Shown: piece by piece, positions 1 to 7,666 of the stretch
Numbering within the stretch: the stretch's first letter is position 1
How the letters are laid out: every line of letters begins with the position of its first letter
Program-made: the position numbers and the translations under genes
Notes under the pieces: generated by a model
Database searches by the model: none
What the model was told of the DNA's origin: nothing
The model's input: only the letters and a program-made list of their open reading frames with translations
Assembly (NCBI GenBank): GCA_031550755.1
Contig: JAVBOJ010000118.1
Location: 1-18,567 of the forward strand
Direction: 5' to 3'
Length of the DNA: 18,567 nt
DNA from: JAVBOJ01 sp031550755
GTDB taxonomy: Bacteria; Bacillota; Clostridia; Oscillospirales; UBA929

Positions 1-1946
1 TGTACAAGGCGCGCTGTCACCGCCTCAACCGCCTGGTCGCTGTGAAGATACTTAAGGACGAATTTCTGCAGGATGCGGACTTCCGCCGCCGGTTCCACGC
101 GGAATCGCAGGCGGTCGCGATGCTGTCGCACCCCAACATCGTGGCGGTCTATGACGTCTCGCGCTCTTCCGAGGTCGAGTATATCGTCATGGAGCTCATC
201 GACGGCATTACGCTGAAGCAGTACATGCAGAAAAAAGGCACCCTGACCTGGCGCGAGGCACTGCATTTTTCCACCCAGATCGTCAAGGCGCTCAGCCATG
301 CCCACAACCGCGGCATCATCCACCGCGATATCAAGCCGCACAACATCATGATCCTGCGTGACGGCAGCGTCAAGGTGGCCGATTTCGGCATCGCGCGGCT
401 GGCCTCGGCGCAAAACACCTTGACCCAGGAGGCACTGGGGTCGGTGCATTATATCTCGCCCGAGCAGGCGCGCGGCAGTCATATCGACGGGCGCTCCGAC
501 CTCTATTCGGTCGGCGTCGTGATGTATGAAATGCTGACCGGGCGGCTACCGTACGAAGGCGAGTCGCCGGTGTCGGTCGCCATCCAGCATATCAATTCCA
601 TTCCGCTGTGGCCCCGGGAAATCAATCCCGAGCTCCCCGAGGCGCTCGAGGCTATCACGATGAAGGCCATGTCCGCCAATCTGAGCAAGCGGTACACCTC
701 CGCCGAGGTCATGCTGCACGATCTGGAGGAATTCCGCAAAAATCCCAGCATCAATTTTGATTATGAGCCAAAAGACCTTGTGCCGCAAGAGGAAAACAGC
801 GAGCCCACCCGCGCGCTGCCCGCCGAGGCCCGTACGGCCGCGCCGCGCCGCGCCGTCGCGCCCGTCCCGCCGCCGCCTCCGGCGGACGACGAGGACGAGG
901 ACGAGGAGGACTATGCCCGCGGCCGTAAAAACCGCATGATGACCACCCTGACCGGCGTGGCCGCCGTGCTGGTGTTTGTGGCGGGGATGCTGTTTCTCAT
1001 TTTACAGCTGGCATCGAATCCAAACTCCGGGCCTACCGAGGAAGTAACCGTACCGCGTCTGACCGGCTATCAGTACGAGGAAATGGTCGCGGCGTATGGC
1101 GACATACTGGATATTCAGGCGCTGCCCGAAGGAAAACACAGCAATCTCTATGAGGCCGGCGTCATTTTGGAGCAGGATCCCGCGCCGCAGAGCAAGGCCA
1201 AAAAAGGAGCCACCGTCAAGGTGACGCTGAGTCTGGGCGCGCATGTCTTCACCATGCCCAACTACTACAATCTGGATTACCGACAGGTGCAGACCGAGCT
1301 GGTGCGCATTAAGCTCAACGTCAAGGAGGTTATCTACGAGACCTCCGATCTGGTGGTCGATCAGGTCATCCGCACCGATCCGCCCGTCAATACCGAGATG
1401 CGCGAGGGCGATTGGGTGACGCTGTATGTCAGCGCCGGGCCCAGGATCGAAAAAGTAGCCATGCCCGATCTGGTGGGGCAAAAAATGGAGGACGTGCCGC
1501 GTATTCTGGAAACCTACAAGCTGCTGGAGGGCAACACCGTTTGGGTAGCCAGCGACAAGCCCATGGGGCAGGTGGTTTGGCAGAGCGTCGCGCCCAAAGA
1601 GGAGATCGAACAGAGAACCAAGATTGATATCCAGGTCAGCCTCGGGCCGCCCAGCCCGCCGCCTTCGCCCAGTCCTTCGCCGACGCCCTCTCCTACGCCG
1701 ACGCCCACCCATACGCTGGATCCCAATCAGCAGATCACCGTGCCGCTGATGATCAAGCATACCGCCACAACGGGCATGATACAGGTCAAGGTCATGCTCA
1801 ATGACGTGGTGCTGTATAACGAGGTGGACAACGCCGTCAACGAGTATTTCCACGGCGTGGCGACCGGCTATCCGGGCGACGTTCTCACCGTGTTTTTCGA
1901 CGATGTGCTGACCTATACCGTCTCGCTGGGCTCGCTGGTACGATGA
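1..1946 (+). CDS. prkC: PASTA-domain Ser/Thr protein kinase (PrkC/Stk family), 5' partial
   Basis: Membrane Ser/Thr kinase that in Firmicutes senses peptidoglycan fragments or lipid II through extracellular PASTA repeats and phosphorylates growth, division and wall-synthesis proteins. The frame is open to the left edge (YKAR...RLVAVKILK, the strand carrying the ATP-binding Lys), so the glycine loop and true start lie upstream; the GTG at 42 is an internal Val. Numbering from 42: catalytic loop HRDIKPHN 94-101, DFG 114-116, activation segment to SPEQARG 139-145, kinase domain to about 232, acidic/proline linker 245-297, one membrane helix about 301-324, three PASTA repeats about 333-398, 401-467 and 470-535, a Pro/Ser/Thr-rich spacer 537-558 and a C-terminal domain 560-634 I do not recognise. 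The stop overlaps the rsgA start (ATGA). A Stp-type phosphatase gene usually lies upstream. Identity is very secure. Confidence 0.96.
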   Translation, partial: YKARCHRLNRLVAVKILKDEFLQDADFRRRFHAESQAVAMLSHPNIVAVYDVSRSSEVEYIVMELIDGITLKQYMQKKGTLTWREALHFSTQIVKALSHAHNRGIIHRDIKPHNIMILRDGSVKVADFGIARLASAQNTLTQEALGSVHYISPEQARGSHIDGRSDLYSVGVVMYEMLTGRLPYEGESPVSVAIQHINSIPLWPREINPELPEALEAITMKAMSANLSKRYTSAEVMLHDLEEFRKNPSINFDYEPKDLVPQEENSEPTRALPAEARTAAPRRAVAPVPPPPPADDEDEDEEDYARGRKNRMMTTLTGVAAVLVFVAGMLFLILQLASNPNSGPTEEVTVPRLTGYQYEEMVAAYGDILDIQALPEGKHSNLYEAGVILEQDPAPQSKAKKGATVKVTLSLGAHVFTMPNYYNLDYRQVQTELVRIKLNVKEVIYETSDLVVDQVIRTDPPVNTEMREGDWVTLYVSAGPRIEKVAMPDLVGQKMEDVPRILETYKLLEGNTVWVASDKPMGQVVWQSVAPKEEIEQRTKIDIQVSLGPPSPPPSPSPSPTPSPTPTPTHTLDPNQQITVPLMIKHTATTGMIQVKVMLNDVVLYNEVDNAVNEYFHGVATGYPGDVLTVFFDDVLTYTVSLGSLVR

Positions 1947-2827
1947 GCGAGACGGGGCTGATCCGCAAGGGCGTCGGCGGGTTTTATACCGTCGAGACAG
2001 CCGGGGGATCCTTGGTGTGCAAGCCGCGCGGCCGCTTTCGCAAGGACGGCGTTACGCCGCTGCCCGGTGACCGCGTGGAGTATTCGGTCGGGCCGGACGG
2101 CATGGGGCGGCTGGAGGAGATCTGCCCGCGCGGCAATGTCTTCGCCCGGCCGCCGGTGGCCAATGTGGACTGTATGGTCGTCGTGGCCTCGGGCGCGGTG
2201 CCGCGCTCGGATCCGTTTCTCATCGACCGCATTCTGGCCGTCGCGCAGCGCAAGGGCGTCAGCGCCGTCGTGGCGGTCAACAAGGTGGATATTGCCCCGG
2301 CCGACGGACTGGCGGAGATCTATGAGCGGGCGGGGTATCCCGTGGCGCGGGTCAGCGCCCGGACGGGCGAGGGTATAGACGCCCTGCGCGGGCTGTTGTC
2401 CGGCAAGGTAATTGCCTTTACAGGCAATTCCGGCGTGGGCAAGTCCAGTCTGTTAAACCTGCTGGATCCGTCGTTTTCCCTCGCGGTCGGCGAGGTTAGC
2501 GAAAAGGGCGGCCGCGGCCGCCATACCACCCGCCATGTGGAGCTTTTGCCGCTTGTCGGCGGGCTGTGGGTGGTGGATACGCCGGGGTTTTCGCTGTTTG
2601 ACGCCGAGGAGATTCTCCGGCCGGACGAGCTTCCCGAGGCGTTCCGGGAATTTGCCCCGTTTTTGGGGCGGTGCCGGTTTCACGGCTGCTGTCACGTCAA
2701 CGTGGCCGGCTGCGCCGTGCTGGAAGCGCTGGCCGAGGGCAAAATCGCCCAAAGCCGGCACGACAGCTACGCGAAACTATATGAGAACGCCAGGGAGTGG
2801 AAGCCGTGGCAGCAAAAAGATGTGTGA
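1943..2827 (+). CDS. rsgA: Ribosome small-subunit-dependent GTPase A
   Basis: Circularly permuted GTPase that acts late in 30S subunit assembly in the cytoplasm. At 294 residues it has the usual family length. An N-terminal OB-fold region (1-70) precedes the permuted G motifs: G4 NKVD at 113-116, G1 GNSGVGKS at 161-168, G2 Thr-Thr at 195-196 and G3 DTPG at 212-215. The C-terminal zinc module follows the C-x4-C-x-H-x5-C pattern, Cys244, Cys249, His251, Cys257. Order G4-G1-G3 is diagnostic of the family. The ATG overlaps the kinase stop by four bases (ATGA), so translation is probably coupled. Rpe, often found between rsgA and thiN in relatives, is absent here. No defects seen. Confidence 0.97.
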   Translation: MSETGLIRKGVGGFYTVETAGGSLVCKPRGRFRKDGVTPLPGDRVEYSVGPDGMGRLEEICPRGNVFARPPVANVDCMVVVASGAVPRSDPFLIDRILAVAQRKGVSAVVAVNKVDIAPADGLAEIYERAGYPVARVSARTGEGIDALRGLLSGKVIAFTGNSGVGKSSLLNLLDPSFSLAVGEVSEKGGRGRHTTRHVELLPLVGGLWVVDTPGFSLFDAEEILRPDELPEAFREFAPFLGRCRFHGCCHVNVAGCAVLEALAEGKIAQSRHDSYAKLYENAREWKPWQQKDV

Positions 2828-3456
2828 TTTTCGGGGCGGCGCCCATGGCGGACGCCGCTTTCGTGCAGCTTGTGCCGGAGGATCTGATTCTCTGCGCTGA
2901 CGGCGGTCTGCGGCACGCGCTGCGATGGGGCGTGCGCCCTGACGCGCTGATCGGCGACGGGGACTCGGGCGGCGTGGATGCGCCGCAGGGCGTTGCGGTT
3001 GTCGCTCTGCCGGAGCGAAAGGACATCACCGACACCCACGCCTGCGTCGATTACGGGCTGGCGCGCGGCTGCGAGGAGTTTTTGCTGCTGGGCTGTATCG
3101 GCGGGGCGCGGGCGGATCATTTTTTGGCCAATCTGGGGCTTTTGGAATACTGCCGCGCCAAGGGCGCGCGGGCGCGGATGATGGATGCGCGGCAGGAAAT
3201 TTTTCTGCACGAAGGTGGCGTTCTCAGGGTGACCGACGCCGGGGCCTATGCATACGTCTCCGTGTTTCCCCTAGAGGGAAAAATCACCGGCGTGACCCTG
3301 TGGGGTCTGGCCTATCCGCTGCAAAACGCCGTGCTGCGCCGGGATTTTCCCATGGGCGTGAGCAACGCGCCGGTGCCCGGCGAGACGGTGGTCATTGAGA
3401 TCGGCGGCGGACGGGCACTCATCATTTTGAGCGAACGAAATAGGGAAGGGGAATGA
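2806..3456 (+). CDS. thiN: Thiamine pyrophosphokinase
   Basis: Transfers pyrophosphate from ATP to thiamine, giving the cofactor thiamine diphosphate; cytosolic. Visible family motifs, numbering from the GTG at 2806: ADGG 31-34, the metal/substrate motif IGDGDS 49-54 (usually GDFDS), KDITDTHA 72-79, then GCIGGARADH matching the family's G-x-x-GG-R-x-DH signature. The C-terminal half is beta-rich, as in the thiamin-binding domain. I prefer GTG 2806 because AGGGAG at 2792-2797 is 8 bases upstream; GTG 2797 is in frame but lies inside that ribosome site. The gene overlaps the 3' end of rsgA by 22 bases. The rsgA-thiN order is conserved in Firmicutes. About 216 aa, normal length. Confidence 0.93.
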   Translation: MAAKRCVIFGAAPMADAAFVQLVPEDLILCADGGLRHALRWGVRPDALIGDGDSGGVDAPQGVAVVALPERKDITDTHACVDYGLARGCEEFLLLGCIGGARADHFLANLGLLEYCRAKGARARMMDARQEIFLHEGGVLRVTDAGAYAYVSVFPLEGKITGVTLWGLAYPLQNAVLRRDFPMGVSNAPVPGETVVIEIGGGRALIILSERNREGE

Positions 3457-4184
3457 CTTTGCTGACTCTCAACGGACTTTCCAAGCATTACGGTAAGTTG
3501 CGCGCCGCGGACGATCTAAGTTTTTCGGTGGAGCGCGGCGAGATTTTCGGTCTGCTGGGCAAAAACGGCGCGGGCAAGACGACCACCCTGCGCACCTTGG
3601 CCACCATGCTGACGCCTACGTCGGGTAGCGCCACGATCTGCGGGGCGGATCTTACTACCCAGCCGGAGACCGTACGCGCCCATGTGGGGTTGCTGTTCGG
3701 CGGGGACACCGGGCTTTACGACCGCATGACCGCCGGGGAGAACATCGTCTATTTCGCCCGGCTCAATGACATGACGGAGGCGCAGGCCATCGCCCGCGCG
3801 GAGGAGCTGTCCCGGCTGTTTCATTTCGAGGAGTTTTTGAACATACGCGCCGGCAAGCTCTCCAAGGGCACCCGGCAGAAGGCGGCGTTCGCCCGCGCGA
3901 TTGTCCACAATCCGGATGTCATGCTGTTTGACGAGCCGACGGTCGGGCTGGACGTCACCGCCCGGCGGGACGCCGAGGAGTTTATCCTCTCCTGCAAACG
4001 CGAAGGCAAGTGCATCATTTTGTCCGATCATATTCTGTCGGTGGTCGAGCGGCTGTGCGACCGGGTGGGCATCATGGACGGCGGCCGGCTGATCGATATG
4101 GGGACCATCCCCGCGCTCACCGCGCGGCACGGGGCGGCCACGCTGGAGGATGTATTTTTCAAACTGGCGGGTGATCGGACATGA
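3453..4184 (+). CDS. natA: ABC transporter ATP-binding protein, NatA-like
   Basis: ATPase subunit of an ABC exporter, partner of the permease directly downstream. 243 aa. Walker A GKNGAGKT 36-43, ABC signature LSKGTRQK 135-142, Walker B with catalytic Glu LFDEP 157-161, D-loop GLD and H-loop His192. The signature variant LSKG and the absence of a canonical Q-loop Gln (GGDTGLYDRMTAGEN region) are typical of the NatA branch, which in Bacillus exports sodium; the substrate here is not proven. ATGA overlaps join it both to thiN and to the permease gene, and a good AGGGAAGGGG site precedes the start. Confidence 0.93.
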   Translation: MTLLTLNGLSKHYGKLRAADDLSFSVERGEIFGLLGKNGAGKTTTLRTLATMLTPTSGSATICGADLTTQPETVRAHVGLLFGGDTGLYDRMTAGENIVYFARLNDMTEAQAIARAEELSRLFHFEEFLNIRAGKLSKGTRQKAAFARAIVHNPDVMLFDEPTVGLDVTARRDAEEFILSCKREGKCIILSDHILSVVERLCDRVGIMDGGRLIDMGTIPALTARHGAATLEDVFFKLAGDRT

Positions 4185-5410
4185 AACAGAATTATACCTT
4201 CGTGGTGCTCAAAAAAGAGCTGACCGACATTTTCCGCGACCGCAAAACGGTCTTTTCCTCGCTGATTTTGCCGGTGGTGCTATATATCGTCATGTTTTCG
4301 CTGATGGGCAACGGCGTCTCCGATATGATGGGCGGAGGGGACAAGAACACCGTCGTGGCGCTGTCGGGCGAGGCCGCGCGCGCCGATGTGCGTACGTTTT
4401 TGGAGACCCATGTCTTTGAAGACACGCCGGGCATTTCTCTGACCGTGTCCAAAGATCCGCTGGCCGCCATGGACAGCGAGGCGGTCACGCTGGTGCTGTC
4501 CATGGACGCCGAGGCCGCCGCCAATTTGCTGGACGGCGCGCCGGCCAAGGTGGACATCGTGTATCACGACCAGAAAAACGCCTCCACCGCCGCGGTCGAG
4601 TATCTGCAAAGCGTCCTGAACCGCTACAACGACGAGTCCATGCGCGCCGCGCTGTGGAGCATGGGCATCGACCCCAACGCCCTGTTCCCGCTGTCGATGG
4701 AAATCACCGCCTATACGGCCGCAACCGGCAACGGGGCGGAATCGGGGGGCGGGCACATGATTCTGGCCATGCTGCTGCCCATGCTGATGTCGGTCTTTTT
4801 GGTGGTGGGCGGCATGGCGACCGCCGTCGATCTCTTCGCCGGCGAAAAGGAACGTCATACACTTGAGCCGCTGCTTTGCACCCGCGCCGGGCGCGGCTCC
4901 ATCCTGACCGGGAAATATCTGGCCGTCACCATTTTCAGTCTGATTTCCACCGCCGTGATGGCGTTGGGGCTCTATGGCGGCATGCTGGTCAACCCCAATC
5001 TGTTCTCCTTCGGCATGGACACCGGCGGCGGGCTGTCGCTGGACGCCGCCGCGCTGGCTCTCAGCATCCTGCTGCTCTTTCTCATGAGCGCCACCTACGC
5101 CGGGTTGCATGTGGCCCTGTCCACTTACGCCCGCAACATCAAGGAGGCGTCCACCTACGGCTCCTTCCTGATGATTGTCGGTATGCTGCCCACCTTTGCC
5201 ACCATGTATTCCCAAGCCGGCGACATCAAAATGTGGATGATGGCCTGTCCGGTGCTCAATGTGGTTGGCGCGCTCAAAATGCTGCTCGGGGGCATCCTTC
5301 GCTATGATATGCTGCTGGTGGCCATAGGCGTTTCGGTGGTTTTCCTGTTGCTGGTGCTGGGGCTGACGCGCTGGATGTTCCGAAAGGAACGGTTCCTGTT
5401 CCGGGTTTGA
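4181..5410 (+). CDS. natB: ABC-2 type permease, NatB-like
   Basis: Membrane subunit of the NatAB-type exporter. 409 aa. A cytosolic amphipathic start (KKELTDIFRDRKT) leads to membrane helix 1 at about 22-43, then a large extracytoplasmic domain (about 45-190), then about five more helices (from about 190, 248, 285, 325 and 375). The sequence GEKERHTLEPLL between helices 2 and 3 is the characteristic ABC-2/NatB motif. It starts in an ATGA overlap with the ATPase gene. It is the last gene of the operon; the repeat mosaic begins immediately after its TGA, and I see no ordinary terminator. Sodium export is inferred from family resemblance only. Confidence 0.9.
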   Translation: MKQNYTFVVLKKELTDIFRDRKTVFSSLILPVVLYIVMFSLMGNGVSDMMGGGDKNTVVALSGEAARADVRTFLETHVFEDTPGISLTVSKDPLAAMDSEAVTLVLSMDAEAAANLLDGAPAKVDIVYHDQKNASTAAVEYLQSVLNRYNDESMRAALWSMGIDPNALFPLSMEITAYTAATGNGAESGGGHMILAMLLPMLMSVFLVVGGMATAVDLFAGEKERHTLEPLLCTRAGRGSILTGKYLAVTIFSLISTAVMALGLYGGMLVNPNLFSFGMDTGGGLSLDAAALALSILLLFLMSATYAGLHVALSTYARNIKEASTYGSFLMIVGMLPTFATMYSQAGDIKMWMMACPVLNVVGALKMLLGGILRYDMLLVAIGVSVVFLLLVLGLTRWMFRKERFLFRV

Positions 5411-5705
5411 TAGTTGGCGAAGCGCTGAGCCGCCGCGCAGGCAAAATAACCGCGAGCGATGCGCAAAAAAGGTTTGGGCGAAGCCCAAACGGCCTTTGCG
5501 CCAGCGAGCAAGGTTATTTTGCTGCCCGCGCGGCGAGCGAAGCGTGACACGGAAGCGCTGAGCCGCCGCGCAGAGTGCCCAAACCTGTTTTGTGCATCGC
5601 TCGCGTTTTTTGTCTGCTCGGCGATTTGGCGCTTCCGTTCTCGGCGAGGCCCGGAGGGCCGCAGACCGAGACGGGGTGTGCAATTCCCGGCGAAGTACCG
5701 GGGGT

Positions 5706-5730
5706 CTTGGGGGCGGATAGAGCCCCCAAG
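5706..5730. repeat. Perfect 9-bp hairpin inside the repeat mosaic
   Basis: CTTGGGGGC at 5706-5714 pairs perfectly with GCCCCCAAG at 5722-5730 across a 7-base loop. No T-run follows, so it is not an intrinsic terminator. It is one module of the mosaic between natB and the foldase gene. Confidence 0.7.
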
Positions 5731-5743
5731 CGTGCTTTCTTTG

Positions 5744-5776
5744 GTGACTTTCTTTCGCACGACCAAAGAAAGTCAC
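5744..5776. repeat. Perfect 12-bp hairpin inside the repeat mosaic
   Basis: GTGACTTTCTTT at 5744-5755 pairs perfectly with AAAGAAAGTCAC at 5765-5776 across a 9-base loop. It lies 13 bases after the previous hairpin and is purine/pyrimidine-skewed, unlike its GC-rich surroundings. Confidence 0.75.
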
Positions 5777-6013
5777 AACATCCCCGTTCTTGAGGATGGG
5801 GGACGCGACGGGGGATTTTGTGGCGGCTGGGAGCCGCCTGTCCATGTCACGCTCGTCACGCCCTGTCGCTCCGGTTTTCCCTTTGTGCGCTTCGCGCACT
5901 GCGGGAAAGACCTGCGCTATGTCATGAAATAAGTCTGCGCTCCGCTCGAAGCAAGCTCCTCGTCTTCGCTTGCCTTATTTCACGACTCGGGCGGCCTCGC
6001 GCTTCGATTTCTA

Positions 6014-6042
6014 TTGCATATTCGGCCAATATTGTTTATACT
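6014..6042 (+). promoter_or_regulatory. Candidate sigma-A promoter for the foldase gene
   Basis: TTGCAT (6014-6019), a 17-base spacer and TATACT (6037-6042). The -10 matches consensus at 5 of 6 positions, the -35 at 3 of 6. It lies in a local AT-rich stretch just after the repeat mosaic and predicts an approximately 80-base untranslated leader before the ATG at 6128. The same two hexamers with the same spacing occur upstream of the phosphofructokinase gene. Confidence 0.5.
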
Positions 6043-6127
6043 ATATCCGTTGTTTCTTCATGAAATATTCATAAAGAAATGGTAATATGGAGAAAAAAAG
6101 AATATCAACAGAGAGGAACGATGTCCC

Positions 6128-7594
6128 ATGAGCGCTTCCCGTGAGAAAAAAGTGAGAAAAACAGGTGAGGACACTCCGGTCAAAAAAGACAAAAAGAGAG
6201 GCCGGGTCGATAAGCTGTTTATTATTGTCGTTGCGGTCGTGATCGTGGGCATTTTGGCGGCGCTGTTTGTGACGGGACAGGGCATTCCCCAGCGCACCGC
6301 CACCGCCATGACGGTGGGCGATGAGAAGGTTTCGGTGGCCGAGTATGCGTTTTATTATTACCTCGTGCGCAATCAGACCATCAGCAGCTACAGCATTACC
6401 GACAGCCCCACGCTGGACACCCAGATATTCTACAGCGAGACCACGTACGGACAGTACTTCAGGGAAGAGGCCGAGCGGGTTCTCAAATACAATGTGCAGA
6501 TGGCGGCCGAGGCCCGTAAAAACGGCATGACGCTGACCCAGGAAAATAAAGACAATATCCAAAAGGAGATGGACGGGCTGGCGCAAACCGCCAAGAGCCA
6601 GAAAATCTCCGCGCGTCAGCTGCTTACCCAGAGCTACGGCAAGGGTGCCAACGAGGCGGTTTTACGCCGGCATCTTGAAAACGAAGCGCTGGCCGCCCAA
6701 TGGGAAGAGCATATGACAGAGGAGCTGGCGCCCGATACCGCCGCCTGCGAGACCTATTATCAGGAGCATAAAAACGAGGAAGACCGTGTGGTCTATCGTT
6801 TCCTGAATATGGCGTGGACGACCGAGGAGGGCGCGGAGGAATCGGTGGTGACGGCGGCCAAGGCGGAGGCCAAGGCCAAGGCCGACGCGATGAACGCCGA
6901 GGTGACCGATGAGGCTGCTTTCTATGCGCTGGCCAAAAAACACGCCAGCGAAGCGCAACTCGCCGATCTGGAAAAAGAGGATTACACCACCGCGCAGGCG
7001 CGGCTGGGAGATATTTCAGTTACCGCGCTGAAGGAATGGCTGGCCGATCCCGCCCGCAGGGCCGGCGACCATACCGTGATTGAGGGCGATTCGAGCTACT
7101 ATGTGGCGATGTATGTGTCGCGCGCGCGCGACGAATATGTAGCGCCGTCGATCCGGTATATCCCGGTCAATGTGGCCGCCGCCACCGCCGATCTGACCGC
7201 CGAGCAGGCGCTGACAAACGCCCGCGCCGAGGCGCAGAAGATTTTGGACGACTGGAACGCGGCCGGCCCCACCGAGGACAGCTTTGCCGCGCTGGCCACC
7301 GCCGCCCAGGGCGGCATCGTGGAGGATATCGCCCATGGCGAGATCCTCAGAAGCTTTGAGCCGTGGATGTTTGACGCCGGCCGCAAAGCGGGCGATACCA
7401 CTATTATTGAAACCCAGAACGACGTGCTGTATGTTCTGTATTTTTCCCGCTGGTCGGACAAGCCCCTGTGGGAGATCCGGGTGGGCAAAACCGTGGCGAC
7501 CGAGTCGTTTGACACGTATGAGACCGGGTTAAGCGAGCTGTACCCCGAAACAAGGAACGACGCCAACATCAAAAAAGCCGTGACAAGCAGGTAG
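6128..7594 (+). CDS. PrsA/SurA-like membrane-anchored foldase with two degenerate parvulin-like repeats
   Basis: 488 aa. A Lys/Arg-rich cytosolic head (1-29) precedes one membrane helix (about 30-50) with no lipobox Cys, so it is a signal-anchored rather than lipoprotein PrsA. Residues about 58-215 resemble the SurA/PrsA N-terminal chaperone region (TVGDEKVSVAEYAFYYY; many helices). Two repeated modules follow: 222-332, ending in LADPARRAGDHTVIE...YYVAMYVSR, and 342-441, ending in MFDAGRKAGDTTIIE...LYVLYFSR. These match the second half of parvulin domains, but the usual active-site His positions are not His (RYIP in place of RHIL; LYVLYF in place of HIV), so chaperone function is more likely than proline isomerisation. 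It should act outside the membrane on secreted proteins. GAGAGG at 6111-6116 is 11 bases before the ATG. It has its own promoter and terminator. Confidence 0.75.
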   Translation: MSASREKKVRKTGEDTPVKKDKKRGRVDKLFIIVVAVVIVGILAALFVTGQGIPQRTATAMTVGDEKVSVAEYAFYYYLVRNQTISSYSITDSPTLDTQIFYSETTYGQYFREEAERVLKYNVQMAAEARKNGMTLTQENKDNIQKEMDGLAQTAKSQKISARQLLTQSYGKGANEAVLRRHLENEALAAQWEEHMTEELAPDTAACETYYQEHKNEEDRVVYRFLNMAWTTEEGAEESVVTAAKAEAKAKADAMNAEVTDEAAFYALAKKHASEAQLADLEKEDYTTAQARLGDISVTALKEWLADPARRAGDHTVIEGDSSYYVAMYVSRARDEYVAPSIRYIPVNVAAATADLTAEQALTNARAEAQKILDDWNAAGPTEDSFAALATAAQGGIVEDIAHGEILRSFEPWMFDAGRKAGDTTIIETQNDVLYVLYFSRWSDKPLWEIRVGKTVATESFDTYETGLSELYPETRNDANIKKAVTSR

Positions 7595-7598
7595 TTAT

Positions 7599-7633
7599 AA
7601 AGCCGGAGGGAGAGTCCCTCCGGCTTTTCCTTT
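7599..7633 (+). terminator. Intrinsic terminator of the foldase gene
   Basis: A perfect 13-bp stem (7599-7611 with 7615-7627, loop GAG) ends in TTTTCCTTT, starting four bases after the TAG stop. The end of its T-rich tail merges into the TTGACA -35 box of the RNase P RNA promoter at 7632. Confidence 0.92.
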
Positions 7634-7660
7634 GACAAGCGCCGCCGATGCTGTTACAAT
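7632..7660 (+). promoter_or_regulatory. Strong sigma-A promoter of rnpB
   Basis: Consensus TTGACA (7632-7637), exactly 17 bases, then TACAAT (7655-7660, 5 of 6). A start seven bases downstream falls at 7667, which is the first base of the P1 helix of RNase P RNA. Structure and promoter thus agree independently. Confidence 0.9.
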
Positions 7661-7666
7661 AAAATA

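Larger units (their letters stand above)
5411..6005. repeat. Mosaic of direct repeats and hairpins, no credible gene
   Basis: About 595 bases between natB and the foldase promoter with no gene I would defend. A perfect 22-base direct repeat occurs at 5419-5440 and 5552-5573. Around the first copy, an imperfect palindrome of about 100 bases is centred on 5480-5482 (arms 5472-5479/5483-5490; 5441-5451/5512-5522 perfect 11 bp). A second inverted pair, 5451-5479 against 5577-5605, matches at 27 of 29 positions. Further simple hairpins lie at 5706-5730 and 5744-5776, and a near-palindrome joins GTCATGAAATAAG with CTTATTTCACGAC near 5920-5995. The pattern resembles dispersed non-autonomous palindromic elements of Clostridia, not coding DNA. 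Open frames here are by-products of GC-rich repeats. Confidence 0.75.

Noticed and set aside
4280..5899. 539-codon open frame on the - strand across natB and the repeat mosaic
   Set aside because: Antisense to a clear ABC-2 permease; His/Gln/Arg-rich translation typical of GC-rich shadows, no ribosome site or domain.
5459..5932. 157-codon open frame on the + strand in the repeat mosaic
   Set aside because: Runs through hairpin arms and direct repeats; Arg/Pro-rich translation with no ribosome site. Such frames are by-products of dispersed repeats.
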